From Protopterus annectens (taxonomy: Eukaryota; Chordata; Ceratodontiformes; Protopteridae), in NCBI RefSeq assembly GCF_019279795.1, contig NC_056737.1, forward strand, positions 1,193,040,015 to 1,193,104,014: a DNA stretch of 64,000 bases. The letters are read 5' to 3'. The notes below the pieces were generated by a model that was not told the DNA's origin, searched no databases, and saw only the letters and a list, made by a program, of their open reading frames with translations. This document shows, one piece after another, positions 1 through 13,059 of the stretch (its first letter is position 1; every line of letters begins with the position of its first letter). The position numbers and the translations under genes are program-made.

Positions 1-27
1 GCTGCATGACAGCTCCTTTGGTCAGCT

Positions 28-77
28 CTTACCTCACTGTTTGAGGATCACTTACCTTGTTGTTGGGGATCACTTAC
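28..77 (-). other. Three tandem splice-donor-like sites behind the exon
   Basis: Reading the minus strand downstream of the exon at 78-175, GTAAG occurs with its first base at 77, 55 and 32. The first two belong to a short direct duplication that copies the exon tail and the donor (AACAAG|GTAAGTGATCC) about 22 bp apart. The third, GAG|GTAAGAGC, is 23 bp further. Use of the second donor would shift the reading frame relative to the first. Confidence 0.45.
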
Positions 78-175
78 CTTGTTGTTGGGGATATACAGTA
101 CTGGGGGGAACTGGATGGTCTCATAGCTGATGGCGGGGGGGGCTTGATTATCAGTAGTCATGGTGACAACAAGCA
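78..175 (-). CDS. Putative first coding exon of an unidentified host gene
   Basis: On the minus strand a pyrimidine-rich acceptor ending TTTTCTCAG lies just above 175. It is followed by 14 nt of leader, a good Kozak context (GTCACCATGA) and 28 codons starting MTTDNQAPPAISYETI and ending IPNNK. A GTAAGT donor follows directly at 77. Acceptor, Kozak start, open frame and donor together are what a first coding exon after a non-coding 5' exon would look like. The peptide is proline-rich with no signal peptide or membrane segment. It has a faint look of the proline/tyrosine-rich N-termini of LITAF-like proteins, which is too weak to name it. The rest of the gene would lie to the left of the window. 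No repeat is recognised in it, unlike almost everything else here. Confidence 0.45.
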
Positions 176-249
176 CTGAGAAAAGAAAATGTGCATCTGC
201 ATTGTATTTACCCCTCCCTCTGGTGCTTGTGTCTGAGATATAGTTCACT

Positions 250-779
250 TACATGGATATCAATCAGGGTAAATTAAAGTACCTTTCATTATTATTTCAT
301 AAACAGTGTTATACAAAACCAAACTGTACCTGTGAATTATTATACTTACACAAAAACCTTTTTAAGATCAACAAATTCCATTTCTGTTGGTGGAAAAAAT
401 GTAAATGTTAGTCTGTGACATTACAGGAAGCATTTAAACATGTTTAATTATAACACCACAAAACATTACACTTAACTCTATGTAGTTCTAGTGCTGAACA
501 AATCTTATGCTGTCAAGTTAATATTAGCCCAAAAATGTAAAAACATCAAAATGCATCTCCACAAATATCCCAGATGGGAAAGATCTTTCTGTTTAATTTT
601 TAATGGTTTTGTCCATTCCCCCATGATCATTTAACCCAAATACTTTACTGGCACAGTTGTTTCCATGCTCATTAACATCCCATAAGACTGAATGAGTTAG
701 GTGAGAGCCAAGGATCCTGCCTATAATTCATAGAGAATCCACTAAAACGTCAAAAGAAAGTGATGCCAAAGACAGCAGG
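250..779. other. AT-rich stretch, nothing recognised
   Basis: No open frame, tandem repeat or transposon end that I can support. It is probably intronic if the exon at 78-175 is real. Confidence 0.5.
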
Positions 780-1085
780 TGGAAATAAAGCAAAAAGTAC
801 AAACGTTTATTGTGAGCATTTTCATAAAGGCAGATGCCTAAACTTCGTCAGATAAAAAATACAAAGGTTCAATTCCTTTTAAATCTTACATAATCATGTG
901 ACCTAACCAGCTGATCTGAATAATCATGAAGTACTTCACATTGTAGTAAAATAGTAAAAATCGCAAATATCAAAAATACATTAATGCTATACAAAATCTA
1001 TACAGTATCTTAAATACGGAAGACTAAACAAACCTTGATATGAAAGGAGACTCTCAATAAAAATCTACCCAAACAGCACTGACTA
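780..1085 (-). mobile_element. Penelope-like 3' end (truncated, uncertain)
   Basis: On the minus strand this piece holds CTGACGA (845-851), a short hairpin AGGCA..TGCCT, GAAA (820-823) and an AATAAA-containing stretch near 810. That is the same order as at the ends of the PLE at 28,475-33,470. No reverse transcriptase remains; CR1 copy A begins where the rest of the element would be. It could be another retroelement tail or chance. Confidence 0.3.
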
Positions 1086-1089
1086 CCAA

Positions 1090-4000
1090 GGGAGAAATGC
1101 ACTTGACCACCACAGCACAACACTAATCATGAGACACATAACTCAGTGTGCCACTCAACCAAAGCCCCAAAGGCAAAACAGCATACCCAACACACTAGTC
1201 ATAAGTGACTTGATAGTGAGGCACACTGATGTCCCACTCACTAGGTTGAATAAGGAGAAAGTAACAGTCAGCTGCCTGTCAGGTGCCAGGATCTGCTACA
1301 TAACGCATGCACTCAGGTCCCTCAGCAACAGGTACAAATATGACTCAGTCATTGTACATGTGGGTGTGAATGACCTGAGATGTACCTCCCTGGACTACAT
1401 GAAAAGAAACCTTGAGGAGCTCTCAGATTATGTAGCCCAGGTGGGTATGACCCTAGCCCTGATCAACATCCTACCATCACCCAGAATGATACCATAGTAC
1501 AAGCAGAAAATGATTGATTTCAACAGTTGGCTAAGTTTCTCATGTCACTCTAAGGGTATCCAGTATCTGTCTGCCTGGGATGACATGACTGACAGACCTC
1601 AATGCTTTGCCAGTGATGGCCTGCATCTGTCACACCTGGGCTTTCGGATACTGGCCAAGGCTCTTGCCACCCCTATAGTGCCTTTTCAAGGTGGTGTTCC
1701 AAAGACCAAATTATCACCATCACAGCCACAAACTGCAATCTGAGGGTTATGCTGCTCAATGCTAGAAGTCTAAATCTCAAAACGCACTCGCTCAAAGCAT
1801 TCCTTAAAATTGAGGACATCGACATTTGTTCTGTAACAAAGACCTGGTTCAAGGCAGCAGAAAGCACCCCTACACTACCAGGCTATAACTCTTTCCACAC
1901 CTTTTGGCCCCAGAACTTGGACTGAAGCTCCAAAGGTGGTGGTGTTTCCATATTCATAAAGGATGCGCACACCTCCAGACTGGTAGCCGAACATAATGCA
2001 TCAGAGATACTTCAGGTGCAGCTAACACTGGGTAAGACAGCAATTCAGGTTGTAGCCTGCTATAGGTCCCCAACCATGTCACAAGACTCACACTTCACAT
2101 TCCTAAGCACCCTGGAGAATATTAGGGTCCAACCTAGCACTCTCATACTAGGCGACTTCAACTACCCCTCCATTAACTGGGAAATCTACTTATGTAGCAA
2201 TACACTGCCCAACATTTCCGGGAGTTCAATAATTCCAGTGCCCTGGACCAGCTTGTTCTTACCCCCACTAGAGGTAGCAACATCCTTGACCTGGTCATTA
2301 CTAACATGGGTGACTGTTGCTCTACACCAATTGTCAGCTCCTCCCTGGTTAGACCTGGCCACAAACTAAACACCTTGGAAATCCACATCCCTCCCACACC
2401 CCCCGTAAAGGTAACCACCATGAAAAACTTCTCCAAAGCTAACTTTGGCCTCCTAAAAACAGACGTGGCTAACTTCATGGCACCCATGCAAACGGGGAAT
2501 AGTTGCATGACTACTGAATCATACACCAGTGCACTGTACAAACACGTACACAAATGCATGGATCTCACCATACCCAATAGAACCAAGATGCTCTCCTCCA
2601 AAAAAAGGAAGCCAATCTGGTGGTCTCCTGCCATAAACAAACTCTACAACAGAAGGAGGAAACTAATGTGGAATAAGGTGAAGTCCCAGGACTGCAAAAA
2701 CTCCCTTATCAGCCTCAACAAAACGTTGGTTGAGATCCCTCATCAAATCCTCTAAAGCTAGCTATGAAAACAGAATTGCAGCAGACAGTAAAGACAACCA
2801 CAAGGCATTCTAAAGTTATGCAAAGTATCTCTGCAGTAATACCCAGATTTGCTCTGAGCTACTGCACAATGGTACCTCCTATACTGAGCCAACAGATATT
2901 GCCAATACACTGGCCATCAGATTCAGTGCCAGCTTTACCCCTCTCCTCCCCCAAAGAACCAATCACAATACCAGTAGATTGCCAGGCACCCAGTATTACT
3001 GCTGCACAGGTTAAAACAGCACTGTCCGAGGTCAAGAATGCAACTTCTGTGGGATCTGACAATATCCATGGATGTGTTCCACATGAACTACAGAGTGAAC
3101 TGGCACCCCACCTGTGTGCCCTGTTCAATCACAGCTTCACCTTAGGCTTGGTCTCTACTGAATACTGCACTGCTACAGTCATCCCTCTGCAAAAAGGAGG
3201 AGTGATTACAGACCCTGGGAACTATTCCCCCATTAGTCTGATGAGTCTGATATGCAAAGCTATGGAATGTATCATCATGGACCTAATAAACAAGGATATA
3301 GGGAATCCCCAAACTCTGGATCCTACACAGTTTGGTTTTGTGAAAGGTAGATCATGCCTTCTCAACTTGGTTGACTTCTTTGAGTCAGTCACCAGAGTTC
3401 TGGATGAAGAAAAGATGGTTCATACAGCCTACCTTGATCTGGCCAAGGCCTTTGGTACCATTCCCCACTCAGGAATCATAGAAAAACTCACTAAGCTAGG
3501 CATCAACTCCTATATCACTAGGTGGGTTGCAAAGTGGGTCAGAGATAAAATCCACTGTCTGAAAGTAGCTGATTCCAAGTCAGACTGATGACTAGTCATG
3601 AGTGGAGTCCCACAGAGTTTGGTCCTGGGTCCTGTCCTGTTTGGTATCTACTTCTCTGAAGTCCAGACCAACACAAAGGCACTCTGGCTGACAATGTTCA
3701 CAGATGACTGCAAGTTGGGAGCTATTATTATCTTCCCAAGTGATGTTGACATCCTGCAGAAAGGCCTCACTGAGACCAATGACTGGTGTCAGAACAATGG
3801 CCTTAAGCTAAATGCCAAAAAATGTGTTGTCATCCCCTTTGGGATAAACCCAGTTCCCATGAATTACCACATCTATGTTGGTCCACTGAACACAGAAGGC
3901 GTTATAAGAAATCTGGAAACACAGGTTGACAGCAACCTCTCTTTTGACCACCACATTGCCGCTGTGGACAGAAAGTCCTTCTATGTGGCACATCTCATTA

Positions 4001-4596
4001 CTAAGGAGTTTGCATCCAGGAAGAAATAAGTCATTGTCTCTGTCTACTCTTCTCTTATCAGGGGAATTGAGTACAATGCCTCATTTGGCATGTACCTCAC
4101 TAGACACCTGCAAGAACTGGAGAGGCCACAAAAGTACCTCACAAAGAGGATCCTAGGCATTAAAAACTTGCCCTATATGGACAGACTCAAAAAACTCCAA
4201 CTATTCTCTGTCTCATATCACCTACTTAGAGGCAATCTCTGCTTGACTTACAAGGACATGTCCGACCCAGCTCTGTTAAAAATGCTACATCTAAAGAAAT
4301 CCCAATCCATTCGCACCACACACTCCAGAGATCTGAACCTCATTACCACAAATCAACAGAACATGCTGGAGAGACAGGATCCTAATCCAGAGACTGCCCA
4401 TGCTATGGAATAGACTTCCCCTACATGGCACCTCACTGGCCCTCTTCAAGAGAAATCTTCACGAGTGAATGGGAAATAGAAAATTCACCCCGGGGATCAC
4501 TCAAGTGGCTCTATCATGTGGCACGATGCCAGAGTAATCATATGGGCTAGGCTTGTAAAGGCTCCAGAGCCATTATCCTAGTACACACCTATGAGC

Positions 4597-4597
<1 letters not shown>
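1090..4597 (+). mobile_element. CR1-like LINE, copy A (5'-truncated, decayed)
   Basis: Order matches the other CR1 copies here: the SGNH-esterase-like part of ORF1 (1,130-1,740, with VIVHVGVNDLR), an apurinic-type endonuclease (1,746-2,380, with ILGDFNYP), then reverse transcriptase (about 2,990-3,760) and the C-terminal region to 4,413. RT landmarks include PTQFGFVKGRSCLLNLVDFF, a YLDLAKAF block and FTDDCKLG in place of FADDCKLG. By alignment with copies B and D it lacks the zinc-finger start of ORF1 and begins inside the ORF1 linker. Many stops and frame changes divide it, so it is older than copies B and C. Its 3' end has the CR1-type CCTATGA motif and abuts an AT repeat. Confidence 0.85.
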
Positions 4598-5189
<592 letters not shown>

Positions 5190-5252
5190 CAGTTTACAGT
5201 ACCCTGGATTCACAAAACTCCATACAAGAATAAGGTTATTCTTGCACGGAGT

Positions 5253-5643
5253 GGTTTGTGTCTGTTTAGGATAGCAGCATGCCTTGCATATGCATGAAGG
5301 CGCGCTGCTATCTACACTAAACTGACACAAACCAGGAGCGAGCGCAGGGGGCATGTGTCAGCAGTGTCTGCACATTAAACATGCCCCTTCACTCTGAAAG
5401 TGCTGTACAGCCTTTTCTGACACAGATGAGTGTCAATCCATATAATATTAGAGCCTGGCTCTAATATTATATAGTAAACGAGTGTCTGCAGACACTGAAA
5501 TGTAAATAGCTAACATTTCAGTGTCCGTGGACACTGAAAAAAATAATAAAAAACACAAACACCTTGAAGGCAGCAGCCTTCAAGTGCACACCCCCAAATA
5601 TATGCACTCTTGCCTTACATGCATGGAAGCAGTAGGGCAAGAG
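5253..5643. repeat. Train of consecutive palindromes
   Basis: Seven inverted repeats follow each other: 5,253-5,333 (GGTTTGTGTC..GACACAAACC, with inner arms GATAGCAGC/GCTGCTATC); 5,441-5,471 (perfect 15-bp arms around one base); 5,482-5,495 (GTGTCTGCAGACAC); 5,493-5,523 (CACTGAAATGT..ACATTTCAGTG); 5,519-5,536 (CAGTGTCCGTGGACACTG); 5,563-5,584 (CTTGAAGGC..GCCTTCAAG); 5,607-5,643 (CTCTTGCC..GGCAAGAG). No coding frame. Probably a foldback-type non-autonomous element whose borders I cannot set. Confidence 0.6.
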
Positions 5644-5799
5644 GAAAGGAAAAAAAAAAAACAAAAAAAAATTTAATTTTGTTTTCATGAAATAAATCCA
5701 AAGTTTAAGTTTCACACAGCTTATTTGTGCGATGCACCGCTATGCTTAGCCTGGCTGAAATCCTGAAAATGATAGACAAGTGCTACTGTGATTGAACAT

Positions 5800-5880
5800 C
5801 TCATCAAGCTGCTGCAGCGTAGTGGTACTGCCATGGTAGAACATGATCGGTTCAAATCCTCCCTCTGCCAAATTATTTAA
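5800..5880 (+). mobile_element. tRNA-derived SINE head (remnant)
   Basis: An A-box-like GCAGCGTAGTGGTACTGC forms a perfect 4-bp D stem. It is followed by CATG..CATG and then the B box CGGTTCAAATCC, at about the spacing of a tRNA promoter. The acceptor and T stems do not close, so this is a tRNA-like retroposon head rather than a working tRNA gene. An AT-rich tail follows. Confidence 0.45.
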
Positions 5881-6218
5881 TAAACTTTTAAGGAATTTGA
5901 ATGATAGATATCAAGCATATGGCTCATGTATAGCACAGTAGGGATGAGAATATATAAAATATAAATGTAAAAAATAAGTTATAAATGTAATGAAAAAAAT
6001 AGATTTAAACAATGCTTTGCTAGTGTAAGCATTGCTTATCTGCTTTCAGCTCTGCTTACCTGGTGTAAGCATTGCTATGCGGATTTGCTCGAAGCTAAGC
6101 ATAGTGCAGCATATTAAAACTGGCCAATCAAGAAAAAGTGTAGGAAAACTGCCTTATTTAAATCACACAGGTGGGAATTCAGCCAAAACCATTTGGGATT
6201 GCTCAAAGCAGGACCAAA

Positions 6219-6519
6219 ATGTCTGGCGTTGGTGAAGGTGTTCGCTTCCAAACGCAACGTTGGGCCATCCAGGAGTCCAGGGTCATGGCTAGGCTCCTAG
6301 TTAAAAACCATAATGGCAGGCTGCTGCAGGGCCAGTACCAGGGCTCACAGCACAAAGCAGAGACCTGGGAGCAGCTTTCACTTGATCTTACCAGTGCCAC
6401 TGGCATACCCCGGACTGCTGAGCAGGTACTTCATCACCATAATGACCTGAAGCAGAGGAGGGGTGCACTCTTGGACCAGTGGATCCAAAAAGCCTGAGTG
6501 CAGGATGTCTCACCTGTCT
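6219..6519 (+). pseudogene. Myb/SANT-like DNA-binding exon (Harbinger partner type)
   Basis: From ATG 6,219 a 92-codon frame reads MSGVGEGVRFQTQRWAIQES, with the regularly spaced tryptophans and basic end of a Myb/SANT-like trihelix: QRWAIQE in helix 1, ETWEQLSLDL in helix 2, GIPRTAEQV and DLKQRRGAL in helix 3. This pattern is typical of the second protein of PIF/Harbinger transposons and of NAIF1-type host proteins derived from it, which bind element ends and bring the transposase to DNA. The frame stops at 6,497, shortly before a GTAAGT donor at 6,520, so either the exon has shifted frame or the protein ended here. An upstream in-frame ATG at 6,171 is possible but less well placed. Confidence 0.55.
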
Positions 6520-6600
6520 GTAAGTATGCAGTCTTATGTATCTCTAAGTATGAAAAAAGTCCAACTTGTGACTGTGCAGGTGTGATGTCTCCCCATACAG

Positions 6601-6669
6601 CTGTTGCGGAGAGGTCCCAGAATGTTGAGGCTCATGCCCAGTGACTTGTCCGGCTGCTTCAGCAGTATG
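6601..6669 (+). pseudogene. Putative small second exon of the Myb-like gene
   Basis: A 69-bp stretch bounded by CTCCCCATACAG on the left and GTGAGTAC on the right, an exact number of codons. It lies 81 bp beyond the donor of the Myb-like exon. No domain is recognisable in 23 codons. Supported only by splice signals and position. Confidence 0.35.
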
Positions 6670-8406
6670 GTGAGTACAGAATACCCCCTACTATTAGCAG
6701 TAAGAAATCAAAGGTATAGTAATGGTAGTACTCCCTGTATATATAATTGTGCTGTAAAAGTCAGGAATAAATTCCTGTATCAGGCAGCCAGTGTTACAAT
6801 GGACTAATCCCAGCAGCTGTGTAATACAGATATCAGTAGCAAACAAGGTACGATATGCAGGAGATGAATATTAGAATATATATGAGTGTGTCTGAGTGAA
6901 CCTGCCAAGAAAGTGCCATGTCAGGGCTACTTTAAAAGTTAGAAATGAAAAGCATTCCCCTGTGCAGATCATGCAGGAAAATTAATTGTGGATTTCTGAG
7001 TCGTACACAGATATTTATGTCAAAACTAGTAAAGGTGATCCCAAACACTGGTGTGTGTCATCTCACTTGTACCTGATAAATAGAAATGTGTATGTCCTGC
7101 AGAATGCATTAACTGAAGTGAACTGATTTAGCACTGCTTGTCTGCATACTTTAGAATGGGCATGTCAAATAACTGAAAAAAAATAACAGTACATATTCCC
7201 ATCAGAATGTGTTTTACTTGTTTGTCTGCCAGCATTGGCCTGTGTTAACCTTTCAATCTCAGCTGTATGTAGCTGTGAATGTACTGAAAAATGTATAAGG
7301 CTAATGGGTGAAGACTTAAAACCTACACTGTGTACTCGGGAATCTAAATTGCAGTATGTAGTTGTAAAACAGTCAAATGTGCAATCCACTTAATGTGGAC
7401 ATGTTTCACAAACAGTGACACCAATGTCTGTTGTGCATGCATAATTTGTACTGAAAATGGGAAACAAACAATGCAACATGTCATAATAAAAGTACTGTGC
7501 ACAAAAATATGTACTAGATAGAAATGTCACAAGCAACACACAACACCCACCCAGTACCTCAGTCTGATAAGGACTAGGCCTGTAGTTCAATTTTGCACAC
7601 ACAGAACAGTTCAAATCCAGGGGCTGCCACTAACATCTCAGTCTGGTTCTACAGTTGTAAACTGCAATCTGAATAGAAAACATAATGTACTGCAACACAT
7701 GTATTTTCCATACAGGGTGCACAGGTAAAGAAATCTGAATAGAAATACTAGTATGATGTATAAAACTATGAAAGGTGTACAATTGCTGTGTTGATCAGTC
7801 CCAGTCCTACAAATAGATGCAAGCTAGACATCCACACTCTGTAGTCTGGCCCAGACAAGCCCCTCAAGTGTCACGCTGTCACGGATAGTTTCCCCAGTTG
7901 CCAAGAAACCTGCACACAGAGAATGTCACAGTAGATGTACGTGAAAGGCAAAACACACACACTGGGGCCTGCAACTAATATGTGAATCTGAAATATGTGT
8001 AGAAACAGCAATGTAATGTGCACACAGTTCTTCTGCACAGGCCCACAGGTAAAGAAATTGGTACAGAAACAGGTCTGGTGTGTATGACTAAAATAAGGGT
8101 ACAATTACTAACAAATATACTTGATAGCAATTGTCAGTTGAATCTGTTCCCTTCCCCCACCACTCAACTGATCCAACCATCACACTGAAACCAACATGGG
8201 TATGTTCATAAACAAACCTCTACTGTTGGGACCGTTGTTCCATTTGGTTTATCATTGTTTAAACTGTGTGCATACTAATATTCCCTGTTGAATAATCATT
8301 TTATTGCCTGCCTGACATACCACTAACTGGCATGCTGTTGCAACCCTAAATGCTATTCCATATATGCATGGGTTATGTTTGTTATGGCACTGTTATAATT
8401 GCATTG
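6670..8406 (+). other. Probable intron of the Harbinger-like gene
   Basis: No gene. It contains two diverged copies of a roughly 170-bp segment (about 7,617-7,790 and 7,960-8,110, sharing GGGGCTGC..ACTAA and CACAGGTAAAGAAAT), spaced about 345 bp. The DIRS element begins at its right end. Confidence 0.4.
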
Positions 8407-8551
8407 ATCTGAAGTAGTTAACTTCATTTGATCAGCAACCTGTGGGTTTCGGATCTGACATGGATCTGAGCCGGTAGCATTCGAAGCAAAAAGATCCGAG
8501 CTCCAAGCTCCTCCCCTTACCCATACTACACTGCAGCCTCCTTCCAATCCC
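8407..8551 (+). repeat. DIRS left inverted terminal repeat
   Basis: Shares ACTTCATTTG, CAGCAACCTGTGGGTTT, CTCCTCCCC, ACCATACTACA and CTCCTTCCAATCC with the reverse complement of 14,347-14,472. The outermost bases differ from the right repeat, and each is matched separately in the internal complementary region. Confidence 0.85.
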
Positions 8552-8803
8552 ATGATCTCATTTACTGCAGCTTTGCCAGCACGGTATTTTTGAGCTCCAG
8601 GCAAGTTTGTCAGGGTTTTTCGAAATATTTTGGTCTGTGTGTGCCCCTTTGATATTTCTATAGATAACTATTAGTTTATCTCTCATTACGGGTTTCCTTC
8701 CTTGCTAGATATTTGAGTTTTGTAGTTAGAAAGTTTTTAACTTTCTGTCAGTGTAGGCCCCCATTCCCACCTGTAGAGTGTGTCTGTGTGTGTGTGCGTT
8801 TAC

Positions 8804-10446
8804 TATGTCGGAAAGTCAGAAAGTGACTTTCTCTAAGTGCACATAGTGTGGCCACAAGCTGTTACTAGACGAGGGTCACAATCTGTGTGTAGTTTGCTTG
8901 AGAGTGCCTCATTTGTCATCTGGCTGCAAAATCTGTGCAGCCTTCAACCCCCGATCCCTGTGGGATTGCAGGAACAAGTTAATTCTGGCGGGTCTTCTAC
9001 CCGCGGAATCAGCTTCTGCTTCTTCTTCTTCCGCAACTTCTTTGCCAGCCACGGCTGTGTCTGTCCAGCCTTCAGGCCTTCCTCTCCTTTCAGGGACTCA
9101 CCCTCCCACCTTGCCACAAGGAGAGAGAGGCCAAGAAAGAGAGAATGAAAGACAAACACAGGGAGACAGAGAGACATTCAGAAAAGGAAAAAATAGAGAT
9201 AGAGAGGAGGGCCACAAGCGGCAGGCTGAGTTGGATCCAACGGCCCCACCTGCTAAGGTGATTTTGTCTCCTGTTAAAGTTACTAGACTATCCTCTCCTT
9301 GGCTCTGTTCACCATGTTTTTCTCCAGAGCCGGAGGAGGAGGCTATACTACCCTCGAGGTCATCTTTGTGTCAGCTGTCCCGGCCGGCGTTGGTAGCGAA
9401 CTCTAGATTGACTCTGAGCATCTCTGAAGCAGACATGGATCGGATGATGCGAAGGTTTCTACAAATTCAACTGCAGATGGGAGTGTTGCTGGCTCCCATC
9501 CCCCACCGATGCTGGGAGTTCAGCTCTGTTTTTTGCCCCGATAGCTCCTTCTCCGATCCACCATCGGATTTTGGAGTCTATGGATCCGAGAAGCCCCAGA
9601 GTGAGGGGGTCAGTGCCAATGGTACCTTCGGCATCGACGCTAGCCATGCCCTCAAGTCTGTTGGATCTGCTTTCGGATCCAAGCTCTCAGAGCTGTGAGT
9701 TGGGCATCGGATCCGAGGGTACGAGTGTGTCATCTGTTCCATTGTGGTCAAGGAATACCGTCCCTTTTGGGTCCAGCCATTCCAATTTCGGCTCCGATCC
9801 CTTCGTTGGATCCTAGGGTCACAGCTACCCTCACCACCAGTTTCAGGGAAACCGGTTCTCCTTTGGCATTCAACGTTGTGGAGAGGGTTCTCTGTGAAGG
9901 ATCGAGACCCCTCACTCTTTCGTCGGGGTCCATCCCTGCCCCCTCATAGTTGGGTTTGTCTTCCATCATCCAGTCCTACCAGGGACAGCCTGTGTCTATT
10001 GTGCCCCAGCCAGATCCCCTGGAGGAACACAAAACCATTTGCGAGCCTTCCTTCTACCCGGGGAAGTTCCCCACAAACGCCAGTGTAAAAGGAGGCACTT
10101 GGACTACCCTGAGTCCCTCACTGAGGATACCGACTTGGAGGAAGAGGAAGGTTCTCCCAAATCACCCCCCGAAAGATGTCTCCTTTGGAGCTATAATGGA
10201 AATCTTTTGCCAGGGGGGGGGGGGTCCACCCACAAACCTTCCTCTGATGAGTTGGTATTCCTGGAGGCGTTCGACACAGGTCCATCTACCTCTTGGTTGT
10301 CCCCCCCAGCCGACTCTCTGGTGGACCTTATCACCACCAGAGCTTGGAAGGAGCCAGACACTGTGGAGCCAGTACCCAAAAGGCCCGACAAAATATTGAG
10401 TCCCCCCGGCAGACAGAGCTTCTTAGAGCAAAGGGTCCACGGTTGA
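8804..10446 (+). pseudogene. DIRS Gag-like region (fossil)
   Basis: The region begins with a cysteine-rich segment (pattern CVVCL..HLSSGCKICAAF) typical of DIRS ORF1 proteins, followed by a charged and then a serine/proline-rich stretch. It lies between the left terminal repeat and the RT region, which is the standard place. Broken. Confidence 0.65.
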
Positions 10447-11283
10447 TGCCATGGTGGTGACGGCAGCCACAAAAAAGAACTTGCCCAGGAAAGTTCCTCA
10501 GTCCACCCCCCAGACAAGGAGTCCTGGGCGATGGGCCATCTTGGAAAGTGGACTTTTGCTTCAGCTACCTTTACTATAAGGGCACTGAATTACTTGGCCC
10601 ATGTAATTTGACTGGCGTGGATCCTTATGTAAAAGTATGCCGAGTCTCCCCTGAAGTCCATGTTGGCTGAGGTTAAACGGACCTTCTCGGCTCGTATGGC
10701 TACTCTCAAGTCTGTGTCCAATACGTCCATGCATCTACTCTCTCACGCCGCCGAGGGAGCCACTAGGGCTAGCGGCTCCGTCTTTGTGATTTCTCTGAAC
10801 CCTTCAAGGTGTCCTTTGCTAACGCACCCTTTGATGGTTCGACCCTGTTCGGGAAGACTGTCCACGATACGCTTGTCCAGAGCGAGAAAGATGGGAAAAT
10901 GCTGTCAGCCATCAGGATCCGCTTCTCTAAGCCTCAAAGGTCCTTTTCCAGGAACCAGCGAGGCAAAAGAAGCTGTGGTTCTGGAAAACTCAGCAGTCTC
11001 GGAATGCTCAAGACTCTTTCTCCCCCAGAGGCAGAGGGGGACAAGGTGGATGCCAGCCCAGAGGCAGAGGGGGGCCGAAGAACTTCGGGTCATGGGAAGC
11101 TTTTTCAGATCGACCCATGTAGCAACCCTGAGGTGTTGCCCGACTGCTCCTCTCTGGAGGCAGTCGGGGGCATTTTTCGATGCACCTAGCCCAATGGGAG
11201 TCCATCACGACAGATCGCTGGGTGCTTCGAATAATATCCAGAGGCTAGTCTATTCCCTTCACAAACAAGCCTCTTTACACTAG

Positions 11284-12430
11284 GTGCCTCCTGGACATCC
11301 CACCCGCTCAGATGGAGGCCGCGGCTTTGGAAATACAAAAGTTGCTAGAAAAAAGAGCCATCCAGCAGGTGCCCCAGACCAGTCTGAATCAGGCATCTAT
11401 TCCAGGTTCTTTTTGGTGCCAAAAAAGACGGGGGAACCTAAGGCCGATTCTCGACCTATCAGCCATGAACCTGTTTGTTTTCAAGGAAAAGTTCTGGATG
11501 GTCACGCTTCAATCTATCCTGCCCTTCTTGCAGGAGGAAGACTGGTTGTGCTCGACAGACCTCAAGGATGCGTACTACCATATCCTGATGGACAGGTGAT
11601 CCAGGAGGTTCCTCTACTTTTGGCTAGAGGCCTGTCATTATCAATTCAGGGTCCTACTCTTTGGTCTCACCACAGCCCCCAGGGTGTTCTCCAAAGTCAT
11701 GGCAGTTGTAGTGGCCCACCTGAGACTTCAGGGCATTCAGGTCTTCCCGTACCTGGACGACTGGCTCCTCACTGCCCCCACCAGGCATCTACTCTTACTA
11801 GCCAAAGATTTCTTTCTTCGGATATCACCTCAGCTGGGGATCACCATAAATCTCAGGAAGTCTTCCCTTCAACCTGTTCAAGTGTTAGACTTCATAGGGG
11901 CGAGAATAGATTCTCTTCAAGTCAGGGCATTTTTGACTCCAGACAGACTACACAGCCTGGTACTTCATGTGTTAGCGCTTCTGCAGTCCCCTGCACCCCA
12001 GCAGAATTAGTCCTGAGAGCCTTAGGGTCCATGGCAGCAGCTATCAACCAGATCCCTTGTGCTCATCTGCATATGAGAATTTTACAGTGGACGTTGCAAG
12101 TTCAGTGGTCGATACTTCATCATCCTCTAGGTTTTCCGATCCCTCTGAGCAGAGTGTGCACAAATTCTCTCACTTGGTGGCTCCGATCCTGGAATTTGCA
12201 AGAGGGACGTCCTTTTGTTGCGCCCCAACCACAAGTCATGGTGATCATGGATGCCTCCCATCTAGGGTGGGGGAGGCACTGTTTGGGCAGGACTGTTCAA
12301 GGCACATGGACTCAAAGTGAGACCATTCTGCATATAAATGTTCTAGAGATGAGAGCAGTCCTTTTAGCATTGCAGGCCCGTCATACATACTTATCTTCCT
12401 CTGGGAACTATCGCAATCCAGTCTAACAAT
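11284..12430 (+). pseudogene. DIRS reverse transcriptase and RNase H region (fossil)
   Basis: Recognisable blocks are FLVPKKTGE, RPILDLSAMN, STDLKDAYYHI, FGLTTAPRVFSKVM and the catalytic YLDDWLL, then an RNase H segment with MDASHLGWG and NVLEMRAVLLAL. The order and wording are those of DIRS polyproteins, related to Ty3-type RT. A further RNase H tail and linker continue to about 12,880. Broken. Confidence 0.85.
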
Positions 12431-13059
12431 ATGTCAGTTGTCAGGAATATCAACAAACAAGGGGGAACCAAGTCTTATCCCCTTTGTCGAGAAGCCATGA
12501 GAGTTTGGGAATGAGTGATCTTCACCAACCGCTTTCTGATAGCAACGCACATTCCGGGTCGGTCAAACATCTTGGCAGACAAATTGAGCAGAACTATCCT
12601 TTCTCCCTACGAGTGGTCTCTGAACCCTTGTGTAGCGGAACAGATCTTCCTCAAGTGGGGTCAGCCTTGCTGTGATCTCTTCACATCACCATCCCACGCG
12701 AAGTGCAGCAAATTTTTTGCTCTAATCCCCCTGACAGGGGAAGCCCCCAGAGATGCTCTTGTTCATGCTTGGCCACCCGGTCTTCTTTATGTGTATCCCC
12801 CGTTCCCGCTCATAACAAAATTCTTACAGAAAGCTCATCAGTTGGGGAGCAGAATGATCCTCATAGCCCCATTCTGACCTCATCAAGTCTGGTTTCCCTG
12901 CCTACAGTCTCATCTCATAGCTCCACCTTGGATCTTGGATCCCATTCCGGATCTGATTTATCATCCCTCAGGATTGCTTCCTACAAATCTGGACAGCCTG
13001 AATCTCACAGCTTGGCTGCTCCAGTTCTACTAGTTTCTAGGACTCCCGGTATCTCTTCC

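Noticed and set aside
5808-5870. A functional tRNA gene.
   Set aside because: A and B boxes are good, but the acceptor and T stems do not pair and the anticodon loop has the wrong size; better read as a SINE head.
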